64,000 nt of DNA, taken from positions 744,001 to 808,000 of the forward strand of contig NZ_BTTW01000002.1 in the NCBI RefSeq assembly GCF_036245865.1, given 5' to 3'. Source of the stretch: Corallococcus caeni (GTDB lineage Bacteria > Myxococcota > Myxococcia > Myxococcales > Myxococcaceae). Numbering within the stretch: position 1 is the stretch's first letter; each line of letters opens with the position of its first letter. Shown one piece after another: positions 34,620-41,456 of the stretch. The notes below the pieces were generated by a model. That model searched no databases. It was not told where the DNA came from and saw only the letters and a program-made list of their open reading frames with translations. The translations under genes were made by a program, and so were the position numbers.

Positions 34620-35296
34620 TGGATGAAGGACTGACAGGGCTGGTGCTGTTCACGGTCGCGGTGGCGGCCCTGTCCACGGCGCTCATCCTGGTGCCGGGCG
34701 TCGCGGCGGCGTACGCGCTCGCGCGTTGGAAGGGGCCGGGGCGGGGCGTGGTGGAGACGGTGCTGGCCCTGCCGCTGGTGCTGCCTCCGACGGCGGTGGG
34801 TCTGGTGCTGCTGGAGTTGCTCGCGCGGGACTCGGTGCTGGGCCGGCTGCTGGATGCGATGGGCGTGGAGGTGGTGTTCACACCGAAGGCGGTGGTGCTG
34901 GCGAGCGCGGTGATGGCGTTCCCCCTGCTGGTGCGCTCCGCGCGCGCGGGCTTCGAGGAAGTGGATCCACGGCTGGTGGCGGTGGCGCGCACGCTGGGGG
35001 ACACGCGCACGCGGGCCTTCTTCCGGGTGACGTTGCCGCTGGCGTGGCGCGGGGTGCTCACGGGCGCGCTGCTCGCGTTCTCGCGGGCACTGGGTGAGTT
35101 CGGCGCGACGGTGCTGGTGGCGGGCAACATTCCAGGACGCACGCAGACGCTGTCCCTGGCCATCTTCCAGCGCACGCAGGTGGGGCAGGACGCGGAGGCG
35201 CTGAAGCTCGCGGGCGTGGCGGTGGTGCTCGCGTTCGGGGCCATGTACGTGACGGAAGTGGTGACGCGGCGGCGCGGGGCCCGGGGGCTCGCGTGA
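34619..35296 (+). CDS. modB: Molybdate ABC transporter permease ModB
   Basis: 225 residues with about five membrane segments and the ATPase-contact EAA loop (ARTLGDTRTRAFFRVTLPLAWRG). It also has the ModB-typical LPLVLPPTAVGLVLLELLARD and ALGEFGATVLVAGNIPGRTQT. It forms the channel for molybdate import. A GTG at 34616 is an alternative start. Both overlap the modA stop, and the stop overlaps modC's ATG. Confidence 0.92.
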   Translation: MDEGLTGLVLFTVAVAALSTALILVPGVAAAYALARWKGPGRGVVETVLALPLVLPPTAVGLVLLELLARDSVLGRLLDAMGVEVVFTPKAVVLASAVMAFPLLVRSARAGFEEVDPRLVAVARTLGDTRTRAFFRVTLPLAWRGVLTGALLAFSRALGEFGATVLVAGNIPGRTQTLSLAIFQRTQVGQDAEALKLAGVAVVLAFGAMYVTEVVTRRRGARGLA

Positions 35297-36366
35297 TGGA
35301 GCTGTCGCTGCGGCTGCCCCTGGCGCGCTTCACGCTGGAGGTCGAGGCACGTTTCACGTCCGCGTCGGTGGCGGTGCTGGGACGCTCCGGCTCCGGCAAG
35401 ACGTCGCTGCTGGAGGTGCTCGCGGGCCTTCGACGGGGCGCCTCCGGACGTGTGGTGCTGGATGGCCGCGTGCTCCTCGACACGGCCTCCCGTATCGACG
35501 TGCCTCCCGAGTCCCGGCGCATGGGCTACGTGCCTCAGGACGCCTTGCTCTTCCCGCACCTCACCGCCGGACAGAACGTGCGCTTCGGCGTGCGCGCCGG
35601 ACGGCCATCGCGTGTGGACGAAGCCGTGCACCTGCTGGAGCTGGAGCCGCTGCTGCACCGCTACCCGGTGACGCTGTCCGGAGGCGAGAAGCAACGGGTC
35701 GCCCTGGCGCGGGCGCTCGCCACCAACCCCGCGCTGCTGCTGCTGGACGAACCCCTGGCCGCGCTGGACGTCGCGTTGAAGGAACGCGTGCTGCCGTATC
35801 TCTTGCGCGTGCGCGACGAGGCCCGCGTGCCCCTGCTGTACGTCACCCATCAGCTCGGCGAAGCACGGGCCCTGGCCCGCGAGGCCCTGCTGCTGGATGG
35901 CGGCGCCGTGAAGGCCGTGGGCCCCGCGGACACGGTGCTGGGCACGGTGGCGCGCGGCCTGCTCACCGGTGAGCCCGAGGAGAACATCCTCGAAGGCGCG
36001 CTGGAACATCCCGAGTCCGGAGGCACGCGGCTGCGCATCACGGAAGGCCTTTCACTCTGGGTGCCGGATGCGCCGGAGCTGCCTCACGGCACCCGCGCCG
36101 CCTATGCCGTGCCGGCCGAGGACATCCTCCTGTCCACCGGACCCCTCACCGGCGTCTCCGCGCGCAACGTGCTCGAAGGCACCGTGACGAAGCTGGAGGA
36201 CGCGGGAGCAGGGGAGTGCGCGACCCACGTGGACGTCGCGGGCATCCACTGGGTGGTCCGCCTCACGCACGCCGCCGTGCGCGAGCTGTCCATCACACCG
36301 GGCCTGTGCGTGTACCTCGCGGTGAAGTCCTCCGCCTGCCGTCGCCTAGCGGGCAGGGCTTCCTAA
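35296..36366 (+). CDS. modC: Molybdate ABC transporter ATP-binding protein ModC
   Basis: 356 residues. Walker A GRSGSGKTS, Q-loop VPQDALLFPHLTAG, signature LSGGEKQRVALARALATNP, Walker B LLLLDEPLAALD and H-loop VTHQLGEA are present. A C-terminal TOBE/Mop-like domain (ARNVLEGTVTKLEDAG) senses molybdate. Length is normal for ModC, so the gene is intact. Its TAA stop (36364-36366) is the first three bases of the left inverted repeat of the cassette that follows. The last codons (CRRLAGRAS) may therefore have been trimmed or altered when that element arrived. Confidence 0.92.
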   Translation: MELSLRLPLARFTLEVEARFTSASVAVLGRSGSGKTSLLEVLAGLRRGASGRVVLDGRVLLDTASRIDVPPESRRMGYVPQDALLFPHLTAGQNVRFGVRAGRPSRVDEAVHLLELEPLLHRYPVTLSGGEKQRVALARALATNPALLLLDEPLAALDVALKERVLPYLLRVRDEARVPLLYVTHQLGEARALAREALLLDGGAVKAVGPADTVLGTVARGLLTGEPEENILEGALEHPESGGTRLRITEGLSLWVPDAPELPHGTRAAYAVPAEDILLSTGPLTGVSARNVLEGTVTKLEDAGAGECATHVDVAGIHWVVRLTHAAVRELSITPGLCVYLAVKSSACRRLAGRAS

Positions 36367-36413
36367 TCCCCTTCAGGAAAGTTACCGAAGGTTGAGGGAG
36401 GGTGATGCCCAGC
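36364..36413 (+). repeat. Left inverted repeat of the cassette
   Basis: It begins TAATCCCCTTCAGGAAAGTT and ends GATGCCCAGC. Compared with the complement of the right end, mismatches fall at positions 14, 18, 21, 29, 32, 34, 36, 39, 40 and 50. A short nested inverted copy of its tip (GGGGATTA at 36434-36441) lies 20 bp inside. Confidence 0.75.
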
Positions 36414-36559
36414 AGGAACTCCGTTACTTCACGGGGGATTAGTCAACGGGAGTGGCGGTCGGCGCGAGCCTCACCGCGCCACCCTGCCCCTACATGGGCT
36501 GCTCTATGCTGCTCCTTCCCGGTCGGGTGCTAGAGCCCAGACCCGCAGCGAGGGCATTG

Positions 36560-37531
36560 ATGGGCGGCAAGTTCACCGAGAGCTACAATCGCTTCCCCGA
36601 CGGGCGCCGCGCTTGGATGTTCCAGGCTTCCGACGAAGCTGGCTGGAACTTCGAGAAGCTCTTCGCTGCCCTGCCAGGCAGTGAGGTAGCGGTGCAGATG
36701 TGCGGCGACCGCTGGGTAGGATCAGCCTCAAGCCGCAAGCGTATTCGGGAGGAGTTCCAACCCGGCGACCTCGTGTTTCTCTACCAAGCGGAGTCCCAGA
36801 AGGCGGTGGTCGGCCTCGCACGCCTCGCCTCTCACGGATATGCGCAGCGCTGGAAAGGCATGCCCAAGGGCAAGGGCACCTTCTTCGACCTCGACTGGTG
36901 GATGCGCACTGTTCCTTTACCGTACAAGGCCTTCAAATCGGATCCAGTGCTCGCGGGCATGGAGAAGGCTCGGATTGCCCAGGGCACTATCTCCCGGGTA
37001 TCGGAAGCGGAGGCAAAGCGGCTACTTGCGATCATCGCTCTCGATGCAGGACAACGAGCACAGGTCGAGCGGGAATGGCGATTTCCGGCTAAGAGTGGCG
37101 GACTGGCCACACCAACCCCGAAACCCAGCAAAGCGGGTGGTCGCGAAGATGATCCAGTGGTTCGTCGTGCTATCGAGGAGCACTCGATGCGCATCGCACA
37201 AAAGCACTACGAGGCTCTCGGCTACGAGGTGGAAAACACTGCCTCCACTCAACCATTCGACCTGCGATGTCGCCGAGATGCAGAGGAAGTGCGCGTGGAG
37301 GTGAAAGGGACGCGCAGCGATGGCGGGGCCGTTGAGCTTACGGCCGCCGAGGTGAAGAACGCTCGGGGCAGCGGGTGGCGCACCGACCTCTTCATCGTGG
37401 CGAAGATCCGCGTGGAGTCGTCGGCTACCGCTCCGGCCGCACACGGCGGGCAGTTTCGGAAGATCGAAGCGTGGACCCCGAATGACGAGGATCTGCTCCC
37501 TACTCACTTTCGGTACACCCCTCCGCGTTAG
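36560..37531 (+). CDS. EVE-like domain fused to DUF3883 nuclease-like domain (candidate modification-dependent restriction enzyme)
   Basis: 323 residues. Residues about 18-160 fit an EVE/PUA-like base-reader: WMFQASDEAGWNF, a GDLVFLYQAESQKAVVGLA strand pair, and YKAFKSDPVLAGMEKARIAQ. Residues about 205-323 fit DUF3883 (NO VEIN C-terminal, PD-(D/E)xK-like): RIAQKHYEALGYEVENT, FDLRC with Asp234, VRVEVKGT with Glu247 and Lys249, AEVKNAR and DLFIVAKIRV. Asp-Glu-x-Lys is the expected nuclease triad. EVE domains bind modified cytosines or adenines in characterised proteins, so cleavage of modified (for example phage) DNA is a reasonable prediction, not shown. GAGGG lies about 8 nt upstream of the ATG. 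Codon use is less GC-biased than neighbours, consistent with transfer. Confidence 0.78.
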   Translation: MGGKFTESYNRFPDGRRAWMFQASDEAGWNFEKLFAALPGSEVAVQMCGDRWVGSASSRKRIREEFQPGDLVFLYQAESQKAVVGLARLASHGYAQRWKGMPKGKGTFFDLDWWMRTVPLPYKAFKSDPVLAGMEKARIAQGTISRVSEAEAKRLLAIIALDAGQRAQVEREWRFPAKSGGLATPTPKPSKAGGREDDPVVRRAIEEHSMRIAQKHYEALGYEVENTASTQPFDLRCRRDAEEVRVEVKGTRSDGGAVELTAAEVKNARGSGWRTDLFIVAKIRVESSATAPAAHGGQFRKIEAWTPNDEDLLPTHFRYTPPR

Positions 37532-37560
37532 GGGCGAGAACCAAGTCCAATTCCGTTCTC

Positions 37561-37610
37561 TCTGGGCATCCTCCCCGCCCACCCTTCGGCAATTTTGCTG
37601 AAGGGGATTA
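37561..37610 (-). repeat. Right inverted repeat of the cassette
   Basis: The complement of the left repeat, read on the minus strand from 37610: TAATCCCCTTCAGCAAAATT through GATGCCCAGA. Its outermost TAA is the stop codon of the flanking minus-strand gene. A direct copy of GGGGATTAGTC at its edge (37603-37613) also occurs inside the left end at 36434-36444. Confidence 0.75.
37582..37605 (-). terminator. Hairpin inside the right inverted repeat
   Basis: CCCTTCGGCAA / TTGCTGAAGGG forms an 11-bp stem with one G-T pair and a TT loop, directly downstream of the minus-strand gene ending at 37608. It could terminate that gene. The equivalent fold in the left repeat is weaker. Confidence 0.5.
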
Positions 37611-38126
37611 GTCCCCGCGCGCTTCGGCTTCGAACCGCCGATGCGCGGCCTCCATCCGCTCCAGCGCTTCCCGCAGGCCGCGCTCGATGTCCTCGCGCTG
37701 GGCCTGCACCAGGGCCTCCGGAAAGCCCATGCGCTCCAGCAGGTTCAGCTGCATGTAGAACTCCTCGCACTGTCGGCGGCCGCCCTTGCCATCCAGGTAC
37801 TCGCCTGCCCGCAGGAGGAAGTCTCCCCAGGAGATGGACCCGTCACGGTGGCGAAGGAGCAGGCTCGCCAGGTGGTCCGCGTCCTCCACGTCCCGCTCCT
37901 CGACGGTGAGCAACCGCGGAAGGCCCGGCATGTCCAGGAGCAATCCGTGCGCCCTGTCGAGCTCGGGCACCGTGCACAGCTCCAGCAACCAGAGTGGCGG
38001 CGCATCCAGCTTCATCACCCAGGCATCCGCCCAGGCAATGAGCTGCCGGAGCCCCACCAGCCCCGTCCTCACCATCACCGCGATCCGCGCGACGGCGACC
38101 GGGTCAAACGGCGTGCCGTCCCTCAT
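37608..38126 (-). CDS. Hypothetical protein co-expressed with a pentapeptide-repeat protein
   Basis: 172 residues, soluble and largely helical (VAVARIAVMVRTGLVGLRQLIAWAD, DADHLASLLLRHRDGSISWGDFLL). The C-terminus is Glu/Arg-rich (LREALERMEAAHRRFEAEARGD). No family is recognised. The start overlaps the stop of the upstream pentapeptide gene in an ATGA, so the two are translationally coupled. The stop TAA lies in the outer end of the cassette's right inverted repeat, mirroring modC on the other side. The original C-terminus may have been different. Confidence 0.75.
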   Translation of the reverse strand: MRDGTPFDPVAVARIAVMVRTGLVGLRQLIAWADAWVMKLDAPPLWLLELCTVPELDRAHGLLLDMPGLPRLLTVEERDVEDADHLASLLLRHRDGSISWGDFLLRAGEYLDGKGGRRQCEEFYMQLNLLERMGFPEALVQAQREDIERGLREALERMEAAHRRFEAEARGD

Positions 38127-38785
38127 CGCTTCGCTCCCGGCTTCTTCGCCGCCCCCCGCCCCGCCGGCTTCGCGTGGTAGCCCTCCACGCGCATGCCCAA
38201 CTCATGCACCACGGACATCGCGGTGTCCTGCGGGATGCGCGTGTCCTTCAGCTTGTTGCGCGCGGGGTCGAGCACCAGGCCCGTGGCGCCGGAGAAGTCC
38301 GTCCGGGTCAGCGTGCAGCCGCGGAAGTTGCTGCCGGTGAGGTCCGCGCCGGTGAAGTCCGCGTCCGTCAGGTCCATGTCGAAGAAGTTCGCCTCCCGCG
38401 CCACGCAGCGCACGAAGGACGTCTGGCGCAGGCCCACCCCCACGAACGAGCTGTACGGCATGCCGCACTCCTCGAAGTTCACCTCCGGGTTCGCCGCCAC
38501 GCCCGTCCAGTCGATGCCCATCAGCTTCGAGCCCTCGAAGCGCACGTCCCGCAACCGGATGGCGTTGAAGTTCGCGCGCGTCAGGTTGCAGCCCTGGAAC
38601 ACGCACGCCTCCAGCAGCGTGTCCTTCCACCGGCCCTCCTGCAGCTCGCAGTTCAGGAAGGTGCACCGGTAGAACTCCTTGTCGCCCAGGTCGACGCCCT
38701 GGAGGTCCAACCCCTCGAACGTCTCCCGCTCGAAGGAGTCCTCCTGCTGGAGCCGCTTCACCACCGCGCTGTCGTCCTGGGCCAT
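38123..38785 (-). CDS. Pentapeptide-repeat protein
   Basis: 220 residues. From about residue 22 it has tandem A(D/N)LxX-type pentapeptides that build a right-handed beta-helix: FEGLDLQGVDLGDKEFYRCT, NLTRANFNAIRLRDVRFEGS, ANFFDMDLTDADFTGADLTG. The tail is basic (KPAGRGAAKKPGAKR). Some members mimic DNA and protect gyrase from inhibitors (Qnr, MfpA, AlbG). Others have no known role. No Qnr-specific loop can be confirmed. The start at 38785 (MAQDDSA) was chosen over an upstream in-frame codon. It is coupled to the next gene. Confidence 0.85.
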   Translation of the reverse strand: MAQDDSAVVKRLQQEDSFERETFEGLDLQGVDLGDKEFYRCTFLNCELQEGRWKDTLLEACVFQGCNLTRANFNAIRLRDVRFEGSKLMGIDWTGVAANPEVNFEECGMPYSSFVGVGLRQTSFVRCVAREANFFDMDLTDADFTGADLTGSNFRGCTLTRTDFSGATGLVLDPARNKLKDTRIPQDTAMSVVHELGMRVEGYHAKPAGRGAAKKPGAKR

Positions 38786-38809
38786 GCCCGGCGTTATACC
38801 GACCCGCGA

Positions 38810-38836
38810 AGGACCCGGCGACAAGGGCCGGGTCCT
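38810..38836 (-). terminator. Hairpin after the isoamylase gene
   Basis: A perfect 10-bp stem (AGGACCCGGC / GCCGGGTCCT) with a 7-nt loop lies 14 nt downstream of the isoamylase stop on the minus strand. Confidence 0.6.
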
Positions 38837-38850
38837 CCACGGCCTTCACG

Positions 38851-41283
38851 CTACTTGGCCACCAGCACCAGCACGCCGCGGCCGCACAGGCTGTAGTTCG
38901 TGGCCTCGCCGCCGAGCGCGGTGACCGGGTTGAGCAGCACCTGGTCCACGCCCAGGCTCTCGCTCCACGAGCAGGTGTCCGTCACGCGGTACCACTGCTT
39001 GCCATTGCCCGGCCACGGCAGCGAGAAGTTCACGGCGGCGGACCAGCCGTTGTACGCGACGTAGATGGCGCCCACCGTCTCACCGGAGAACTCCGACGCG
39101 TCGATGCGGTAGGCCAGCGCGTGGTTGCTCGCGCTGTTGAAGTACGTCGCGTCCGGAACGAAGCCGTCCGGCTTGAACCAGCGGTGCTGCTCCATCACGT
39201 TCCCGTTGTTGTCGTTCGTCTTGTAGAACTCCGCCGGACGCAGCGCGGGGTGCGCCTTGCGGAACGCGATGAGGTTCTTGGCGAACAGGCGGAAGTTGGA
39301 CTGGTCCGCGCTCCACGCGTAGTTCAGCCAGTTCGCGTTCGAGTCCAGGTTGTACGCGTTGTTGTTGCAGTACTGCGTGCGCAGGAACTCGTCGCCGCCC
39401 GTCAGCATGGGCACGCCCGCGCTCAGCATCAGGAACGCCAGGCCGTTGCGCGCCGCCTGCCGCTGGAGCGTCGCGCTGCCGCCCTGGTCCCAGCTGTGGT
39501 TGCTGTCCTCGCCGCCGTCGGACGGCCCCTTGGGCCACGCCTGGGTGTTGTCCTTGCTGTTGCACGAGTACAGGTCCTTCAGGGTGAAGCCGTCGTGGGC
39601 CACCATGAAGTTCACGGACGCGGCCGGCTTGCGGCCGTCATCCGAGTACAGGTCCGACGAGCCCGCGAAGCGCGTGGCCAGGTCCGCCGGCGTCACGTTC
39701 TCCACGCCCAACTGGTTCTGGTCCTTGCGGAAGGTGTCGCGGAACGCGCCGTTCCACTCGCGCCACTTCGCCGGGAAGTTGCCCACCTGGTAGGAGTTGC
39801 CGCCAATGGCCCACGGCTCCGCGATGAAGTCCGTGCCCGCGCCGCCCGCCTCCGGACGCGGATCCAGCTGCGTGGTGATTTGATTGAGCGCCGTGTTCGG
39901 GTCGTCGCGGTTGTATTCGTAGCCCGGAGTCGTGGCCGTCTCGTGCTCGTAGATGTTGCCCAGCACCGACGCCAGGTCGAACCGGAAGCCGTCCACGCCC
40001 AGCGTGTCCTTCCAGTACGACAGCGAATGGAGGATGACGTTGCGGGCCGTGGGGTTGCGCGTGTTGAAGTTGCCGCCCACGCCCGTGTTGTCCCAGTTGA
40101 ACTTCATGTCCTTCGTGAGGCTGTAGTACGTGGGGTTGTCCAGGCCCCGGTACGACATGACGTTGTACGTGCTGGGATCGCCGCTCACCCAGCCGCCGCC
40201 CTCGCCCGTGTGGTTGTAGACCACGTCCACCAGCACCTTGATGCCGGCGTCGTGGAACGCCTTCACCATGCTCTTGAACTCGCGCGTGGGGCCGCCCGGC
40301 GTCTGGTCGCACGCGTAGCGGCGGTCCGGCGCGAAGTAGCTGAGGTTCATGTAACCCCAGTAGTTGTCGCCCGCGGTGGTCGCGACCGTGTCGTTGTTGC
40401 CGTTGTCCGTCTCGTGCAGCGGAAGGAACTCCACCGCCGTCACGCCCAGCGCCGCCAGCTGCGCGGCCTTCTGGCCCGCGGTCTTGTAGGTGCCCAGACA
40501 GGCGGCATCCAGCCCGGAGCCGGTGTCCTGCTTCGTCAGGCCGCGCAGGTGCACCTCATAGACGACGTCGTCCTTGAAGGCGCGCGTGGGCTTGGTGCCG
40601 GTGGCCGTGGTGTCCGGCGGAAGCACGATGCTCTTGGGCGCGTACGGGCCGCTGTCCTTGTAGCGGTGCGTCGGTCCGGACGCGAACACCGTGGCGTCCG
40701 CGTTGCTGGGGTTCACCGGGTCGTGCGACAGCTCCAGCGCGTACGGGTCCCACAGGAGCTTGTTCGGGTTGAAGCGGTTGCCCGAGGTGTCCACGTCCGC
40801 GATGAAGCCCGCCGCGTTGTTCGTCTTGGTCCAGCTGGCGTCGTACGGCCAGTTGGGGCCCCACGCGCGGTAGCCGTAGTAGACGGTGCCGGTGACGCCG
40901 TAGGTGTTCTTCAGCGTGGAGACGGAGACGGACTTGGACCAGACGTTGGTCGTCGCGTTCTTCGTCATCACGTACTTCACGACCTCCTGCGCACCCAGGG
41001 CCGTCTTGTAGATCCACACCTCGATGCGCGTGGCGCGCGACGAGTACACGTTGAAGTCGATGTTGGCCTGCGTGGCGTCGTACTTCGCGCCCAGCGTCCA
41101 GGTGAGCAGCTCCTGCTTGCTCTGCCCGGTGTCCTCCACGGCGGGCGCGGCAGGGGCGGGGGCTTCGTCAGGCGTCTCGGAGGCGGCGCAGGAGACCAGC
41201 ACCGACGCGAAGCCCGCGGCGACGAGGGGATGCCACCGCGTGAGCCAGGGGCTCCGGCGGTGACGACGGGGAGGGGTCATCAT
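38851..41283 (-). CDS. Secreted GH13 isoamylase-type debranching enzyme (lipoprotein)
   Basis: 810 residues. The signal ends SVLVSC (lipobox). An N-terminal CBM48-like domain (LGAKYDATQANIDFNVYSSRATRIEVWIY) precedes the GH13 barrel. The catalytic residues are visible: DGFRFDLA (nucleophile Asp436), FIAEPWAIGG (acid/base Glu489) and VAHDGFTL (stabiliser Asp564). Other landmarks are VDVVYNHTGEGG and ADQSNFRLF. Domain order and the VYEVHLRGLTKQ motif resemble bacterial isoamylases that cleave alpha-1,6 branches of glycogen and amylopectin. It would act outside the cytoplasm on external glycogen or starch. The stop is followed by a hairpin. Confidence 0.9.
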   Translation of the reverse strand: MMTPPRRHRRSPWLTRWHPLVAAGFASVLVSCAASETPDEAPAPAAPAVEDTGQSKQELLTWTLGAKYDATQANIDFNVYSSRATRIEVWIYKTALGAQEVVKYVMTKNATTNVWSKSVSVSTLKNTYGVTGTVYYGYRAWGPNWPYDASWTKTNNAAGFIADVDTSGNRFNPNKLLWDPYALELSHDPVNPSNADATVFASGPTHRYKDSGPYAPKSIVLPPDTTATGTKPTRAFKDDVVYEVHLRGLTKQDTGSGLDAACLGTYKTAGQKAAQLAALGVTAVEFLPLHETDNGNNDTVATTAGDNYWGYMNLSYFAPDRRYACDQTPGGPTREFKSMVKAFHDAGIKVLVDVVYNHTGEGGGWVSGDPSTYNVMSYRGLDNPTYYSLTKDMKFNWDNTGVGGNFNTRNPTARNVILHSLSYWKDTLGVDGFRFDLASVLGNIYEHETATTPGYEYNRDDPNTALNQITTQLDPRPEAGGAGTDFIAEPWAIGGNSYQVGNFPAKWREWNGAFRDTFRKDQNQLGVENVTPADLATRFAGSSDLYSDDGRKPAASVNFMVAHDGFTLKDLYSCNSKDNTQAWPKGPSDGGEDSNHSWDQGGSATLQRQAARNGLAFLMLSAGVPMLTGGDEFLRTQYCNNNAYNLDSNANWLNYAWSADQSNFRLFAKNLIAFRKAHPALRPAEFYKTNDNNGNVMEQHRWFKPDGFVPDATYFNSASNHALAYRIDASEFSGETVGAIYVAYNGWSAAVNFSLPWPGNGKQWYRVTDTCSWSESLGVDQVLLNPVTALGGEATNYSLCGRGVLVLVAK

Positions 41284-41456
41284 GGATGTGGCTCCAGACG
41301 CGGCAAGCGAGGGTCACGACCGCTGCAAGGCCACCGGGCCCGCGACTGCCCGGGGCCGTCCGGTTCACCACCCCCACGGCGGTCAAGTCAACCGCACGTC
41401 CCCCCACCCGCGCCCCTCCACGCGCCCCCGTACAACGCCGGACATGGCCCGGTGCG

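Larger units (their letters stand above)
36364..37610. mobile_element. Inverted-repeat-bounded cassette carrying an EVE-DUF3883 gene
   Basis: A 1,247-bp unit delimited by two 50-bp sequences in inverted orientation (36364-36413 and 37561-37610), 40 of 50 positions identical and the outer 13 exact. It contains one gene (36560-37531) and no transposase. The interior is poorer in GC than the rest of the window: a sampled 60-base stretch at 37141-37200 is 57%. No direct repeat longer than the TA dinucleotide flanks the ends. It may be a non-autonomous mobile cassette moved by a transposase in trans. Alternatively, paired intergenic repeats captured a gene. Confidence 0.65.

Noticed and set aside
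36364-37610. Target-site duplication around the cassette
   Set aside because: Sequences outside the repeats (GGGCTTCC and GTCCCCGC) do not match. A TA duplication is possible but cannot be told from the repeat itself.
41334-41353. Short hairpin upstream of the isoamylase gene
   Set aside because: Only six pairs with an eight-nt loop; not distinguishable from chance at this GC content.
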